NCBI RefSeq assembly: GCF_018449605.1
Contig: NZ_JAAVUW010000011.1
Location: forward strand, 1-64,000
Source: Luteibacter sp. dw_328
GTDB taxonomy: Bacteria; Pseudomonadota; Gammaproteobacteria; Xanthomonadales; Rhodanobacteraceae
DNA: 64,000 bases
Direction: 5' to 3'
This document shows, one piece after another, positions 18,035 to 25,528 of this stretch (its first letter is position 1; each line of letters opens with the position of its first letter). Both the position numbers and the translations under genes were made by a program. The notes under the pieces are model-generated. The model was not told where the DNA came from. It did not search any database and saw only the letters and a program-made list of their open reading frames with translations.

Positions 18035-19912
18035 ATGAGCAAGACGCCGTTCGACGCTTCTGCGTTGCATGAGAGGTTTGACCGGCTCGATCATGCGCGT
18101 CTTCCCGAGCGTGTCGTCAACGCTCGTGGTGCCGGTGCCCATGGGTATTTCGAAGCCTATGAATCGATGGTGTCGTTGACCCGTGCCGATTTCCTCAGGG
18201 AGAAAGGCAGGCGTACACCCGTGTTCGTGCGATTCTCCACCGTATCGGGTTTTCGCGGGTCGACCGACCTTGCGCGCGATGTGCGCGGTTTCGCCGTCAA
18301 GTTCTATACCGAAGAGGGCAACTACGATCTTGTCGGCAATAACATGCCGGTGTTCTTCATCCAGGACGCCATGGTATTTCCCGACCTGGTCCAGGCAGCG
18401 AAGCCCGATGTGCACAACGAGATGCCGCAGGCGGCGACAGCGCAGGATGCGTACTGGGAGTTCATTTCCCACATGCCCGAGTCCATGCACATGATCATGT
18501 GGGCCATGTCGGACCGCGCCATCCCGCGAAGCTACCGCATGATGGAAGGCTTTGGCGTGCATACGTTTCGCATGGTCAACGCGGCCGGTGAGGGATGCTT
18601 CGTCAAGTTCCACTGGAAGCCGGCACTCGGGTTGCATGCCGTGACGTGGGACGAGGCGATCAAGATTTCCGGTAACGATCCGGATTTTCACCGTCGCGAT
18701 CTCTTCGACGCGATCGAAGCGGGCGAGTATCCGGAATGGGAATTCGGCGTGCAGGTGGTGGACGAGAAAGATCGCCATGCCTTCGATTTCGACCTGCTCG
18801 ACCCTACCAAGCTGATTCCCGAGGAGGTCGTTCCCGTTCGCCGTATCGGCAAGCTGGTGCTTGATCGCAACCCGCGCAATTACTTCGCGGAAACCGAGCA
18901 GGTGGCTTTTCATCCGGGTCACGTCGTACCCGGCATCGACCTTTCCGAGGATCCGCTATTGCAGGGGCGCGTGGCGGCATACGCACGCGCGCAGGCATTG
19001 CGTCTGGGTGTCGGCGATGGACACGACCTGCCGATCAATCGTGGCAGTGCGCCGTCACGCGATCGATCGCGCTTCCGGGGCCATGGCTCGCGCAGCGATG
19101 CCTTCCGCGATCACTTCACGCAGGCGCGGATGTTCCTGCATAGCCAGTCCGAGCCCGAATACAACCACCTTTGTCACGCGCTCGAATTCGAACTGGGAAA
19201 GGTGAGTTCGCCAGCGGTACGTCAGCGCATGTTGTTCATGCTTGCCCAGGTCGACGAGGACCTTGCGGCGAGTGTCGGCAAGGGGCTGGGCATGCCGGTG
19301 CCGCGAAAAAACGACAGGTCCCTCGATGGGCCGGCCCCGGATACCAGGGATTCGCAGAAGCTGCCGTGGCTTCCAGCGCGGGACGTACCCGTATCGCCGG
19401 CGCTCAGCATGGCGAACAGCCGCCAGAGCGGCATCGCCACGCGCAAGGTGGCGGTGCTCATCGCCGACGGTTACGACCGTAACGACCTGGCCATGATGCG
19501 CAAGGCATTGGAGAGCAGCGGCGCCTGGGTAAGGATCGTCGCACCGCAACTGGGCGCCATACCGTCGCATCGCGACACGGTGGAGGCGGACTTCAGCTTC
19601 CGCACGGGCGATTCTGTCCTGTTCGACGCGATCTACATTCCGGGTGGCCGAAAAAGCGTGGACGCCTTGAAGCGGCACGTGGAAGTCGGTGATTTCGTTC
19701 GCGACAGCTGGCGCCACTGCAAGCCTATCGCCGCCAGCGGCGCTGGCGTCGAACTGCTGGCCGGCTTGCCCGGTACGGTTTCCGGTCCTGGGAAGCTGAG
19801 GGCGGCGCATGGCGTCGTGGTTGCGCCGGGTAAGGCCAGCGACGCCATGGCGGATGCCTTCGTACAGGCTATCGCCAAGGGGAGGCATTGGGCGCGCGAG
19901 ACGCTGGCCTGA
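18035..19912 (+). CDS. Large-subunit catalase-like protein with DJ-1/PfpI tail and Asn for the distal His
   Basis: A 625-residue clade 2 (KatE/HPII-type) catalase homologue: haem domain about 1-440, then a DJ-1/PfpI-like domain about 465-620. The proximal tyrosine (Tyr316 in GRVAAY, with Arg312) and the distal Asn segment GNNMPVFFIQDA (101-112) are present. The distal catalytic His of the RVVHARG motif is Asn29 (RVVNARGAGAHGYF, codon AAC at 18119-18121). In E. coli HPII the equivalent His128 is needed for activity, so this protein may be inactive or do another reaction. The N-terminal arm is also much shorter than in HPII. The ATG at 18035 with GAGGT upstream is the start; a GTG four codons earlier is in frame. 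Confidence 0.88.
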   Translation: MSKTPFDASALHERFDRLDHARLPERVVNARGAGAHGYFEAYESMVSLTRADFLREKGRRTPVFVRFSTVSGFRGSTDLARDVRGFAVKFYTEEGNYDLVGNNMPVFFIQDAMVFPDLVQAAKPDVHNEMPQAATAQDAYWEFISHMPESMHMIMWAMSDRAIPRSYRMMEGFGVHTFRMVNAAGEGCFVKFHWKPALGLHAVTWDEAIKISGNDPDFHRRDLFDAIEAGEYPEWEFGVQVVDEKDRHAFDFDLLDPTKLIPEEVVPVRRIGKLVLDRNPRNYFAETEQVAFHPGHVVPGIDLSEDPLLQGRVAAYARAQALRLGVGDGHDLPINRGSAPSRDRSRFRGHGSRSDAFRDHFTQARMFLHSQSEPEYNHLCHALEFELGKVSSPAVRQRMLFMLAQVDEDLAASVGKGLGMPVPRKNDRSLDGPAPDTRDSQKLPWLPARDVPVSPALSMANSRQSGIATRKVAVLIADGYDRNDLAMMRKALESSGAWVRIVAPQLGAIPSHRDTVEADFSFRTGDSVLFDAIYIPGGRKSVDALKRHVEVGDFVRDSWRHCKPIAASGAGVELLAGLPGTVSGPGKLRAAHGVVVAPGKASDAMADAFVQAIAKGRHWARETLA

Positions 19913-19966
19913 GCGAGGCTTGCCGGGGCGCATGCCCGGCAGGTCCAACCGGGCTAGAATGCCTGC

Positions 19967-21799
19967 ATGATATTTCGCTGGTTCGAATCCCTTATCGACA
20001 TCTTCCGTGAAGCGCCGGACCGCGCGCCGCCGAAGAGCGTCGTGCGTTTCTACATCTACTACCTGCGCCAGGTATGGAAGGTCTTCGCCGCTGCGCTGGT
20101 CGTCGGCCTGGCGGTGGCTTTCATCGAAGTGGCCCTGTTCGACTTCCTCGGACGGGTGGTCGATATGGCGCAGAAAACGCCGGCCGCCGTGTTCTTCCAG
20201 ACCCACGGCAAGACCCTGCTCTGGATGGGCTTCGTCATCGTCGTCCTGCGGCCCCTGTCCATCGGGCTGCACGACCTGCTGGTGAACCAGACGCTCAACC
20301 CCGGCATGACCAACATGGTGCGCTGGCAGCATCATCGCTACGTGCTGAAGCAGAGCCTGGCGTTCTTCCAGAACGATTTCGCCGGTCGGATCGCCAACCG
20401 CATCATGCAGACCGCGCCTTCGCTGCGCGAGTCCGCGGTGCAGGTGGTGGATGCGATGTGGTACGTCACCGTCTACGCGGGTACGTCGGTCTACCTATTC
20501 GCCAAGGCGGATCTGCTCCTGGCGTTGCCGTTGGTGCTGTGGATCGCGTGTTACACCGGCATGCTGGTGTTCTTCGTGCCGCGGGTGAAAGAGCGCTCCT
20601 GGAAAGCATCCGAGGCGCGTTCGAAGCTGATGGGCCGCATTGTCGATGGCTACAGCAACGTCATGACGCTGAAGCTCTTCGCCCATACCCATCGCGAAGA
20701 GGCATACGCGCGCGAGGCCATGCTCGAGCAGACCGGCAAGGTGCGCTCGTCCAACCGCATGATCACCTCGATGGATATCTCGATCACGTCACTCAATGGC
20801 CTGCTGATCGCTGGGACCAGCGCGCTCGCGCTGTGGCTGTGGTCGCGCGGTACGGTGTCGACCGGTCAGGTCGCCCTTTCGGTCGGTCTCGTCATCCGGA
20901 TCAACAACATGTCCGGCTGGATCATGTGGGTGGTGAACGGCATTTTCGACAACGTCGGCACCGTGCAGGACGGCATCACTACGCTGGCGCAGGAGCGGAC
21001 CGTCGTCGACCGCGACGACGCGAAGCCGCTCGTGGTGACCAGGGGCGAAGTGCGCTTCGACGATATCCACTTCCATTACGGCAAGGCTGGCGGCGTCATC
21101 GGTGGGCTGGACCTCATCGTTCGCGCGGGCGAGAAGATCGGTCTGGTGGGCCCTTCGGGCGCCGGCAAGTCCACGCTGATGAACGTGATGCTGCGCCTCT
21201 ACGATCTGGAAGACGGCCACATCCTCATCGACGGCCAGGACATCGCCAAAGTCCAGCAGGAATCCCTGCGCTCGAACATCGGCGTGGTCACCCAGGACAC
21301 CTCGCTGCTGCACCGCTCGATTCGCGACAACCTGCTCTATGGTCGTCCCGATGCAACGGAAGCGGAAATGTTCGAAGCCGTGCGCAAGGCGCGCGCGGAT
21401 GAGTTCGTGCCGCTGTTGTCGGATGGCGAAGGCCGCACCGGTTACGACGCGCACGCCGGCGAGCGCGGGGTCAAGCTGTCCGGTGGACAGCGCCAGCGCA
21501 TCGCCATCGCACGGGTGCTGCTGAAGGATGCGCCGATCCTCGTGCTCGACGAGGCGACCTCGGCGCTGGATTCCGAAGCCGAGGCGGCCATCCAGGAAAG
21601 TCTTGAAACCTTGATGCAGGGCAAGACGGTGATCGCCATCGCGCATCGCCTGTCGACCATCGCCCGCATGGATCGCCTGGTGGTCATGGAACACGGCGCC
21701 ATCGTCGAGACCGGCACGCATGCGGAACTGATTGCCCGCGGTGGTCTGTATGCGCGGCTGTGGGCTCACCAGACCGGCGGCTTTGTCGGCGTCACCTGA
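19967..21799 (+). CDS. ABC exporter half-transporter (permease fused to ATPase)
   Basis: A 610-residue half-transporter of the MsbA/multidrug type that likely works as a homodimer in the inner membrane. An N-terminal six-helix ABC membrane domain (about 25-330) is followed by a nucleotide-binding domain. The Walker A is GPSGAGKST, the signature LSGGQRQRIAIAR and the Walker B LVLDEATSALD, and the H-loop is in AIAHRLST. All catalytic residues are present. The substrate cannot be read. It is a single gene between the catalase and a convergent LysR regulator; the upstream ribosome site is weak. Confidence 0.9.
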   Translation: MIFRWFESLIDIFREAPDRAPPKSVVRFYIYYLRQVWKVFAAALVVGLAVAFIEVALFDFLGRVVDMAQKTPAAVFFQTHGKTLLWMGFVIVVLRPLSIGLHDLLVNQTLNPGMTNMVRWQHHRYVLKQSLAFFQNDFAGRIANRIMQTAPSLRESAVQVVDAMWYVTVYAGTSVYLFAKADLLLALPLVLWIACYTGMLVFFVPRVKERSWKASEARSKLMGRIVDGYSNVMTLKLFAHTHREEAYAREAMLEQTGKVRSSNRMITSMDISITSLNGLLIAGTSALALWLWSRGTVSTGQVALSVGLVIRINNMSGWIMWVVNGIFDNVGTVQDGITTLAQERTVVDRDDAKPLVVTRGEVRFDDIHFHYGKAGGVIGGLDLIVRAGEKIGLVGPSGAGKSTLMNVMLRLYDLEDGHILIDGQDIAKVQQESLRSNIGVVTQDTSLLHRSIRDNLLYGRPDATEAEMFEAVRKARADEFVPLLSDGEGRTGYDAHAGERGVKLSGGQRQRIAIARVLLKDAPILVLDEATSALDSEAEAAIQESLETLMQGKTVIAIAHRLSTIARMDRLVVMEHGAIVETGTHAELIARGGLYARLWAHQTGGFVGVT

Positions 21800-21809
21800 T
21801 GGCTTTGCG

Positions 21810-22688
21810 CTAGGCCCGGGGCTCGAGCGTCTCGCGCTCGGCCCATGCAATGAAAGCCAGCGCCGCCGCCGTCGGCGGCCGGTGGGCGGAGTGCACGAGG
21901 TAATACGCATAGCGCGTCGGCAGCTCCGGTCCCGGTAAGCGCACGAGTCGCCCATCGGCAAGGTGGGCCGACGCCAGCCGCGTGCGCGCGAGCACGGCGC
22001 CGAGACCCGATGCCGCCGCATTGAGGCCATCGGCCGAATCGCTGAGCGTGTGCATCGTCCCCCCGCGCGGATAGCGCACGCCAGCCGCCTTGAACCACTC
22101 GCGCCAGCCTTCCGGTGCGATGTCGGTCAGCAGGGGCAGGGAGGAGACATCCTCCGGCGAAGTGATGCCAGCCGCCAGTTCCGGCGAAGCCAGCGGCTGT
22201 AGCGAATCGTCCATCAGGAAGCGAGCGGTCAGGCCGGGCCACTGGCCCAGGCCGTAGCGGATGCCCAGGTCGGGGCCGCCTTCGTCGAAGCGGACGAGGG
22301 AGCGGTCGGTGTCGATGGACAGGCGCACGGTGGGGTGTGCCTCGATGAAGCGTCGGAGCCTCGGCGTCAGCCAGTTCGCCGCCAGTGACGGCAAGACGCT
22401 CAGGCGCAGCCCGTTGTCACGCCGGTGCTGGCGCAGGCTGTCGAGCACGGCCTCGACTTCGGCAAGCGCCGAGCCGGCTGCATCGGCGAGGAGGCGGCCC
22501 TCCGGCGTAAGGGCCACGCCACGGGCATGCCGTTGGAACAGACTCACGCCCAGCGCGGTCTCGAGCTTGCGCACGTGGTGACTCACCGCGCTGGCGGTGA
22601 GATGTAACTCCTCGGCCGCATGAGCGAAATTCTGGTGTCGGGCGGCGGAAGCGAAGGCGGCGAGAGCGGGCAGGAGGGCGGATCGCAT
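21810..22688 (-). CDS. LysR-family transcriptional regulator (GcvA-like)
   Basis: A 292-residue regulator with an N-terminal winged helix-turn-helix (ALAAFASAARHQNFAHAAEELHLTASAVSHHVRKLE) and a C-terminal effector domain. The ALxAFxAAARHxxFxxAAxEL pattern is typical of the GcvA-like branch. The ATG at 22688 places the helix-turn-helix correctly; a TTG 12 codons upstream is in frame but has no better ribosome site. It is divergent from the EamA transporter across 99 bp, so it probably controls that gene and itself. The ligand is unknown. Confidence 0.88.
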   Translation of the reverse strand: MRSALLPALAAFASAARHQNFAHAAEELHLTASAVSHHVRKLETALGVSLFQRHARGVALTPEGRLLADAAGSALAEVEAVLDSLRQHRRDNGLRLSVLPSLAANWLTPRLRRFIEAHPTVRLSIDTDRSLVRFDEGGPDLGIRYGLGQWPGLTARFLMDDSLQPLASPELAAGITSPEDVSSLPLLTDIAPEGWREWFKAAGVRYPRGGTMHTLSDSADGLNAAASGLGAVLARTRLASAHLADGRLVRLPGPELPTRYAYYLVHSAHRPPTAAALAFIAWAERETLEPRA

Positions 22689-22787
22689 GGGGAGGGCTGA
22701 ATCAAATGAGAGGCTGGCTTGCAAAGAATGCGCTTGTCCGGCGCGCCATTCCAGCGAAAATAGGGACTAGCCACAAGCGAGGTTCAT

Positions 22788-23690
22788 ATGTCGACCGCCA
22801 TCAATCCTCCCGCTGATTCCCTGGGTCCGGTCACCGAACGCGACTGGCGCACACCAGTCGAGCTTGTGTCCCTGGGCGCCATCTGGGGCGGTTCGTTCCT
22901 TTTCATGCGCGTGGCCGCGAAAGACTTCGGCCCGTTCCCCATGGTCGCCACGCGCCTGCTTTTCGGCTCGGTGATCCTGCTGCCGCTGTTGTGGAAGGCC
23001 CGCAAGGCCGTTCGCCTGTCGCACCTGTGGAAAATGCTGCTTCTTGGCGCCCTGAGCGCGGCGATCCCGTTCACCCTGTTCGCCTGGGGTGCCGAGCGCG
23101 CGCCAGCCGGCATCGGCGCCATCGCCAATAGCATGACGGTGCTCTTCGCCGCTCTGGTCGCCTTCATCGGCTTCGGGGAGAAGATCGGTACCCGCAAGGC
23201 CATCGCCCTGGTCGCCGGGTTCGTCGGTGTCGTGATCCTCGCCAGCGGCCGTACGGCGGGTGAGAACGTCGCACCCGCCGCGCTCGCTGGTGCCGCCGCC
23301 TCGTTCTGCTACGGCCTCGCCGCCAACCTGATCAAGCGTTACCTGTCCGACCTTCCGCCCACGGCCGTGGCTGCCGGATGCCTGCTCGGCGCGACCATCC
23401 TCATGGCCCCGCTGGCTGCACTGACCTGGCCAGATGCACCGATTCCCACCAAGTCGTGGGTCGCGGTTGTCGCCCTCGGCGTGCTCTCGACGGGTCTGGC
23501 GTACGCCTCCTACTTCCGCCTGATCCAGCGCATCGGCGCACCACGCGCGGCGACCTCGACCTACCTCGTCCCGCTGTTCGGCGTGGCCTGGGCCTGGATG
23601 TTCCTGGGCGAGGCCCTCACGCCGACGATGGCCCTGGCCGGTGCGATCATCCTCGGCAGCGTGCTCTTCAGCCAGAAAAGCAAGGCCTGA
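22788..23690 (+). CDS. EamA/DMT-family transporter
   Basis: A 300-residue inner-membrane protein with ten predicted hydrophobic segments in two homologous five-helix halves, as in the drug/metabolite transporter superfamily. Markers are LGAIWGGSFLFMRVAA near the start and SRP-like loops such as GAPRAATSTYLVPLFGVAWAW in the second half, followed by the conserved LGE. Such proteins export metabolites or amino acids; the substrate here is open. AAGCGAGG precedes the ATG. It is paired with a divergent LysR gene. Confidence 0.87.
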   Translation: MSTAINPPADSLGPVTERDWRTPVELVSLGAIWGGSFLFMRVAAKDFGPFPMVATRLLFGSVILLPLLWKARKAVRLSHLWKMLLLGALSAAIPFTLFAWGAERAPAGIGAIANSMTVLFAALVAFIGFGEKIGTRKAIALVAGFVGVVILASGRTAGENVAPAALAGAAASFCYGLAANLIKRYLSDLPPTAVAAGCLLGATILMAPLAALTWPDAPIPTKSWVAVVALGVLSTGLAYASYFRLIQRIGAPRAATSTYLVPLFGVAWAWMFLGEALTPTMALAGAIILGSVLFSQKSKA

Positions 23691-23725
23691 GAGAGCCCTT
23701 TCGCGGATCGTCGCGGCATGAAATA

Positions 23726-23752
23726 GTCCCGGCACGTTCTTTCTGCCGGGAC
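23726..23752 (+). promoter_or_regulatory. Hairpin covering the ribosome site of the next gene
   Basis: GTCCCGGCA (23726-23734) pairs perfectly with TGCCGGGAC (23744-23752), leaving a 9-nt loop. The right arm contains GGGA, the only Shine-Dalgarno-like run, ending 6 nt before the ATG at 23758. In mRNA the hairpin could hide the ribosome site. With no T-run after it, a terminator reading for the upstream gene is less likely. Confidence 0.4.
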
Positions 23753-23757
23753 CTTCC

Positions 23758-25392
23758 ATGCCGCGTCTTCGCTATCTCCTCGCTTTTGGCGTCACCAGCT
23801 TTGCCTTTGCGCTAGCCGCGCATGCACAGGAGGCGCCCATCGCGCCGGTCGCCGCGGGCACCGTCGCGCGACCGATGGACCTCGCCGACTTCGACGCCTA
23901 TGTCGACGCCACGCGCAAGCAGTTCGACGTTCCGGGTATTGCGGTGGCCATCGTCAAGGACGGCAAGATCGTCCTGGAGATGGGTTCGGGCGTGCGCAAG
24001 CTCGGTGATCCGGCCAAGGTGGACGCGCATACGCAGTTCGCCATTGCTTCGAACACCAAGGCGTTTACCGCGGCGTCGCTGGCGATCCTTGCCGACGAAA
24101 AGAAGCTCGACATGAACGACCGCGTGGTCGACAGGCTGCCCTGGTTCCAGATGTCCGACCCTTACGTGACACGCGAGATGCGCATCCGCGATTTGCTCGC
24201 GCATCGCAGCGGCCTCAGCCTGGGCGCCGGCGACCTGCTCTACTGGCCGGCCACCACCTATACGACCCAGGAAGTGGTGCAGCGTCTTCGCTACGTACCC
24301 CTGACCAACAGCTTCCGTGCCGAGTACGCCTACGACAATATTCTTTTTGCCGTCGCCGGACTGGTGATCGAGCAGGTGTCCGGCAAGCCCTGGGCCGACT
24401 TCATCACCCAGCGCATTTTCACCCCGCTGGGCATGACCGAATCGCAGACGCATGCGCCCGAGCACATCGGTGCCGGTGACGACATCGCCACCGGTCACGC
24501 CAAGTTCGATTTCAAGGATCTGAAGCCGGTCGAGCCGATGTCGTGGAACAACAATCAGGCGGCCGGTGGCATCTACTCCAGCGTGCACGACCTCTCCAAG
24601 TGGATGACGATGCAGCTCGACGGCGGCGTCTACAAGGACGGCGCCGGCAAAGAGCAGCACCTCTTCAGCGAAGCGCGTCAGAAGGAGATGTGGTCGCTGC
24701 TCACGCCCATTCGCATCGCCGAGCCCAGCGTGCCGGAGCTCAAGGCGGCGAAGCCCAACTTCTCCGGCTACGGTGAAGGCTGGTTCGTCTCCGACTACCG
24801 CGGTCACAAGCTTGTCTGGCATACCGGCGGCTGGCCGGGCATGGTCTCGCGCGTCACCATGGTGCCCGACCTCAAGCTGGGTATCGTGGTGCTGACCAAC
24901 CAGGAATCCGGTGCAGCCTTCCAGGCAGTGACCATGCGCGCGCTCGACGCGTACATGGACGCGCCGAAGACCGACTGGATTGCCGCTTACGCCGCCGGTG
25001 TGCGCAAGTCCGAAGGCAATGCCGACGACAGCATGAAGAAGCATGAGGCCGCACGTGCGAAGGGGTCGAAGCCATCGCTTCCGCTCGATGGCTACGTCGG
25101 CACGTATCGCGATCCCTGGTACGGCGACGTCAAGGTGAGCAAGCAGGGTGGCAAGCTGGTGATGAGCTTTGCGAAGACCGCCCAGCTCACCGGCACGCTG
25201 GACCCGTGGCAGCACGACACCTTCATTGCCCACTGGACCGACCGCTCGCTCAACGGCGATGCGTTCGTGAACTTCGATCTGACGCCGGACGGCAAGGTGC
25301 GCGAGGTGCGCATGGAGCCGGTGTCACCGCTGACGGATTTCAGCTTCGATTTCCAGGATCTGCGTCTGGCGCCGGTTGAGGCTGCGAAGTAA
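23758..25392 (+). CDS. Exported serine hydrolase, class C beta-lactamase/DUF3471 type
   Basis: A 544-residue periplasmic protein of the beta-lactamase/D-Ala-D-Ala peptidase fold with a signal peptide (MPRLRYLLAFG...ALAAHA). The active-site motifs are intact: SxxK at Ser98-Lys101 (ASNTKAF), YDN at 192-194 and HTG at 355-357. The C-terminal about 100 residues (from GYVGTYRDPWYGDV) are a DUF3471-like lipocalin-type domain. This family mostly acts as esterases or peptidases rather than true beta-lactamases; the substrate is not predictable. A stable hairpin overlies the ribosome site. Confidence 0.87.
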   Translation: MPRLRYLLAFGVTSFAFALAAHAQEAPIAPVAAGTVARPMDLADFDAYVDATRKQFDVPGIAVAIVKDGKIVLEMGSGVRKLGDPAKVDAHTQFAIASNTKAFTAASLAILADEKKLDMNDRVVDRLPWFQMSDPYVTREMRIRDLLAHRSGLSLGAGDLLYWPATTYTTQEVVQRLRYVPLTNSFRAEYAYDNILFAVAGLVIEQVSGKPWADFITQRIFTPLGMTESQTHAPEHIGAGDDIATGHAKFDFKDLKPVEPMSWNNNQAAGGIYSSVHDLSKWMTMQLDGGVYKDGAGKEQHLFSEARQKEMWSLLTPIRIAEPSVPELKAAKPNFSGYGEGWFVSDYRGHKLVWHTGGWPGMVSRVTMVPDLKLGIVVLTNQESGAAFQAVTMRALDAYMDAPKTDWIAAYAAGVRKSEGNADDSMKKHEAARAKGSKPSLPLDGYVGTYRDPWYGDVKVSKQGGKLVMSFAKTAQLTGTLDPWQHDTFIAHWTDRSLNGDAFVNFDLTPDGKVREVRMEPVSPLTDFSFDFQDLRLAPVEAAK

Positions 25393-25451
25393 AAGTATCG
25401 CCGTGCTGAAGTAAAAGCATCGCCGTGCTGAAGTAAAAGCATCGCCGATGA
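25386..25451 (+). repeat. 22-bp tandem repeat, about 3 units
   Basis: GAAGTAAAAGNATCGCCGTG followed by CT repeats at 25386, 25408 and 25430, the third merging into a REP hairpin. The first unit contains the stop codon of the serine hydrolase (TAA at 25390-25392). It looks like slippage or unequal duplication of the gene end together with the REP boundary. Confidence 0.8.
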
Positions 25452-25514
25452 ATCGGCTCCCACACAAAGCCAGGAGAAGTGCCGGCTCGTTGTGGGAGCC
25501 GCTTCAGCGGCGAT
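25441..25514. repeat. Mixed inverted REP doublet (GAT/ATC left, GCT/AGC right)
   Basis: The left copy (25441-25465) is forward with core GCCGAT-GA-ATCGGC. The right copy (25491-25514) is inverted with core GCCGCT-GA-AGCGGC. It lies between the convergent serine hydrolase and mechanosensitive channel genes. Confidence 0.78.
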
Positions 25515-25528
25515 AGGGTGCTAGCGAA

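Noticed and set aside
19918-19941. TGCCGGG..CCCGGCA hairpin after the catalase as a terminator
   Set aside because: The stem is good but there is no T-run, so it could be anything; not listed as a feature.
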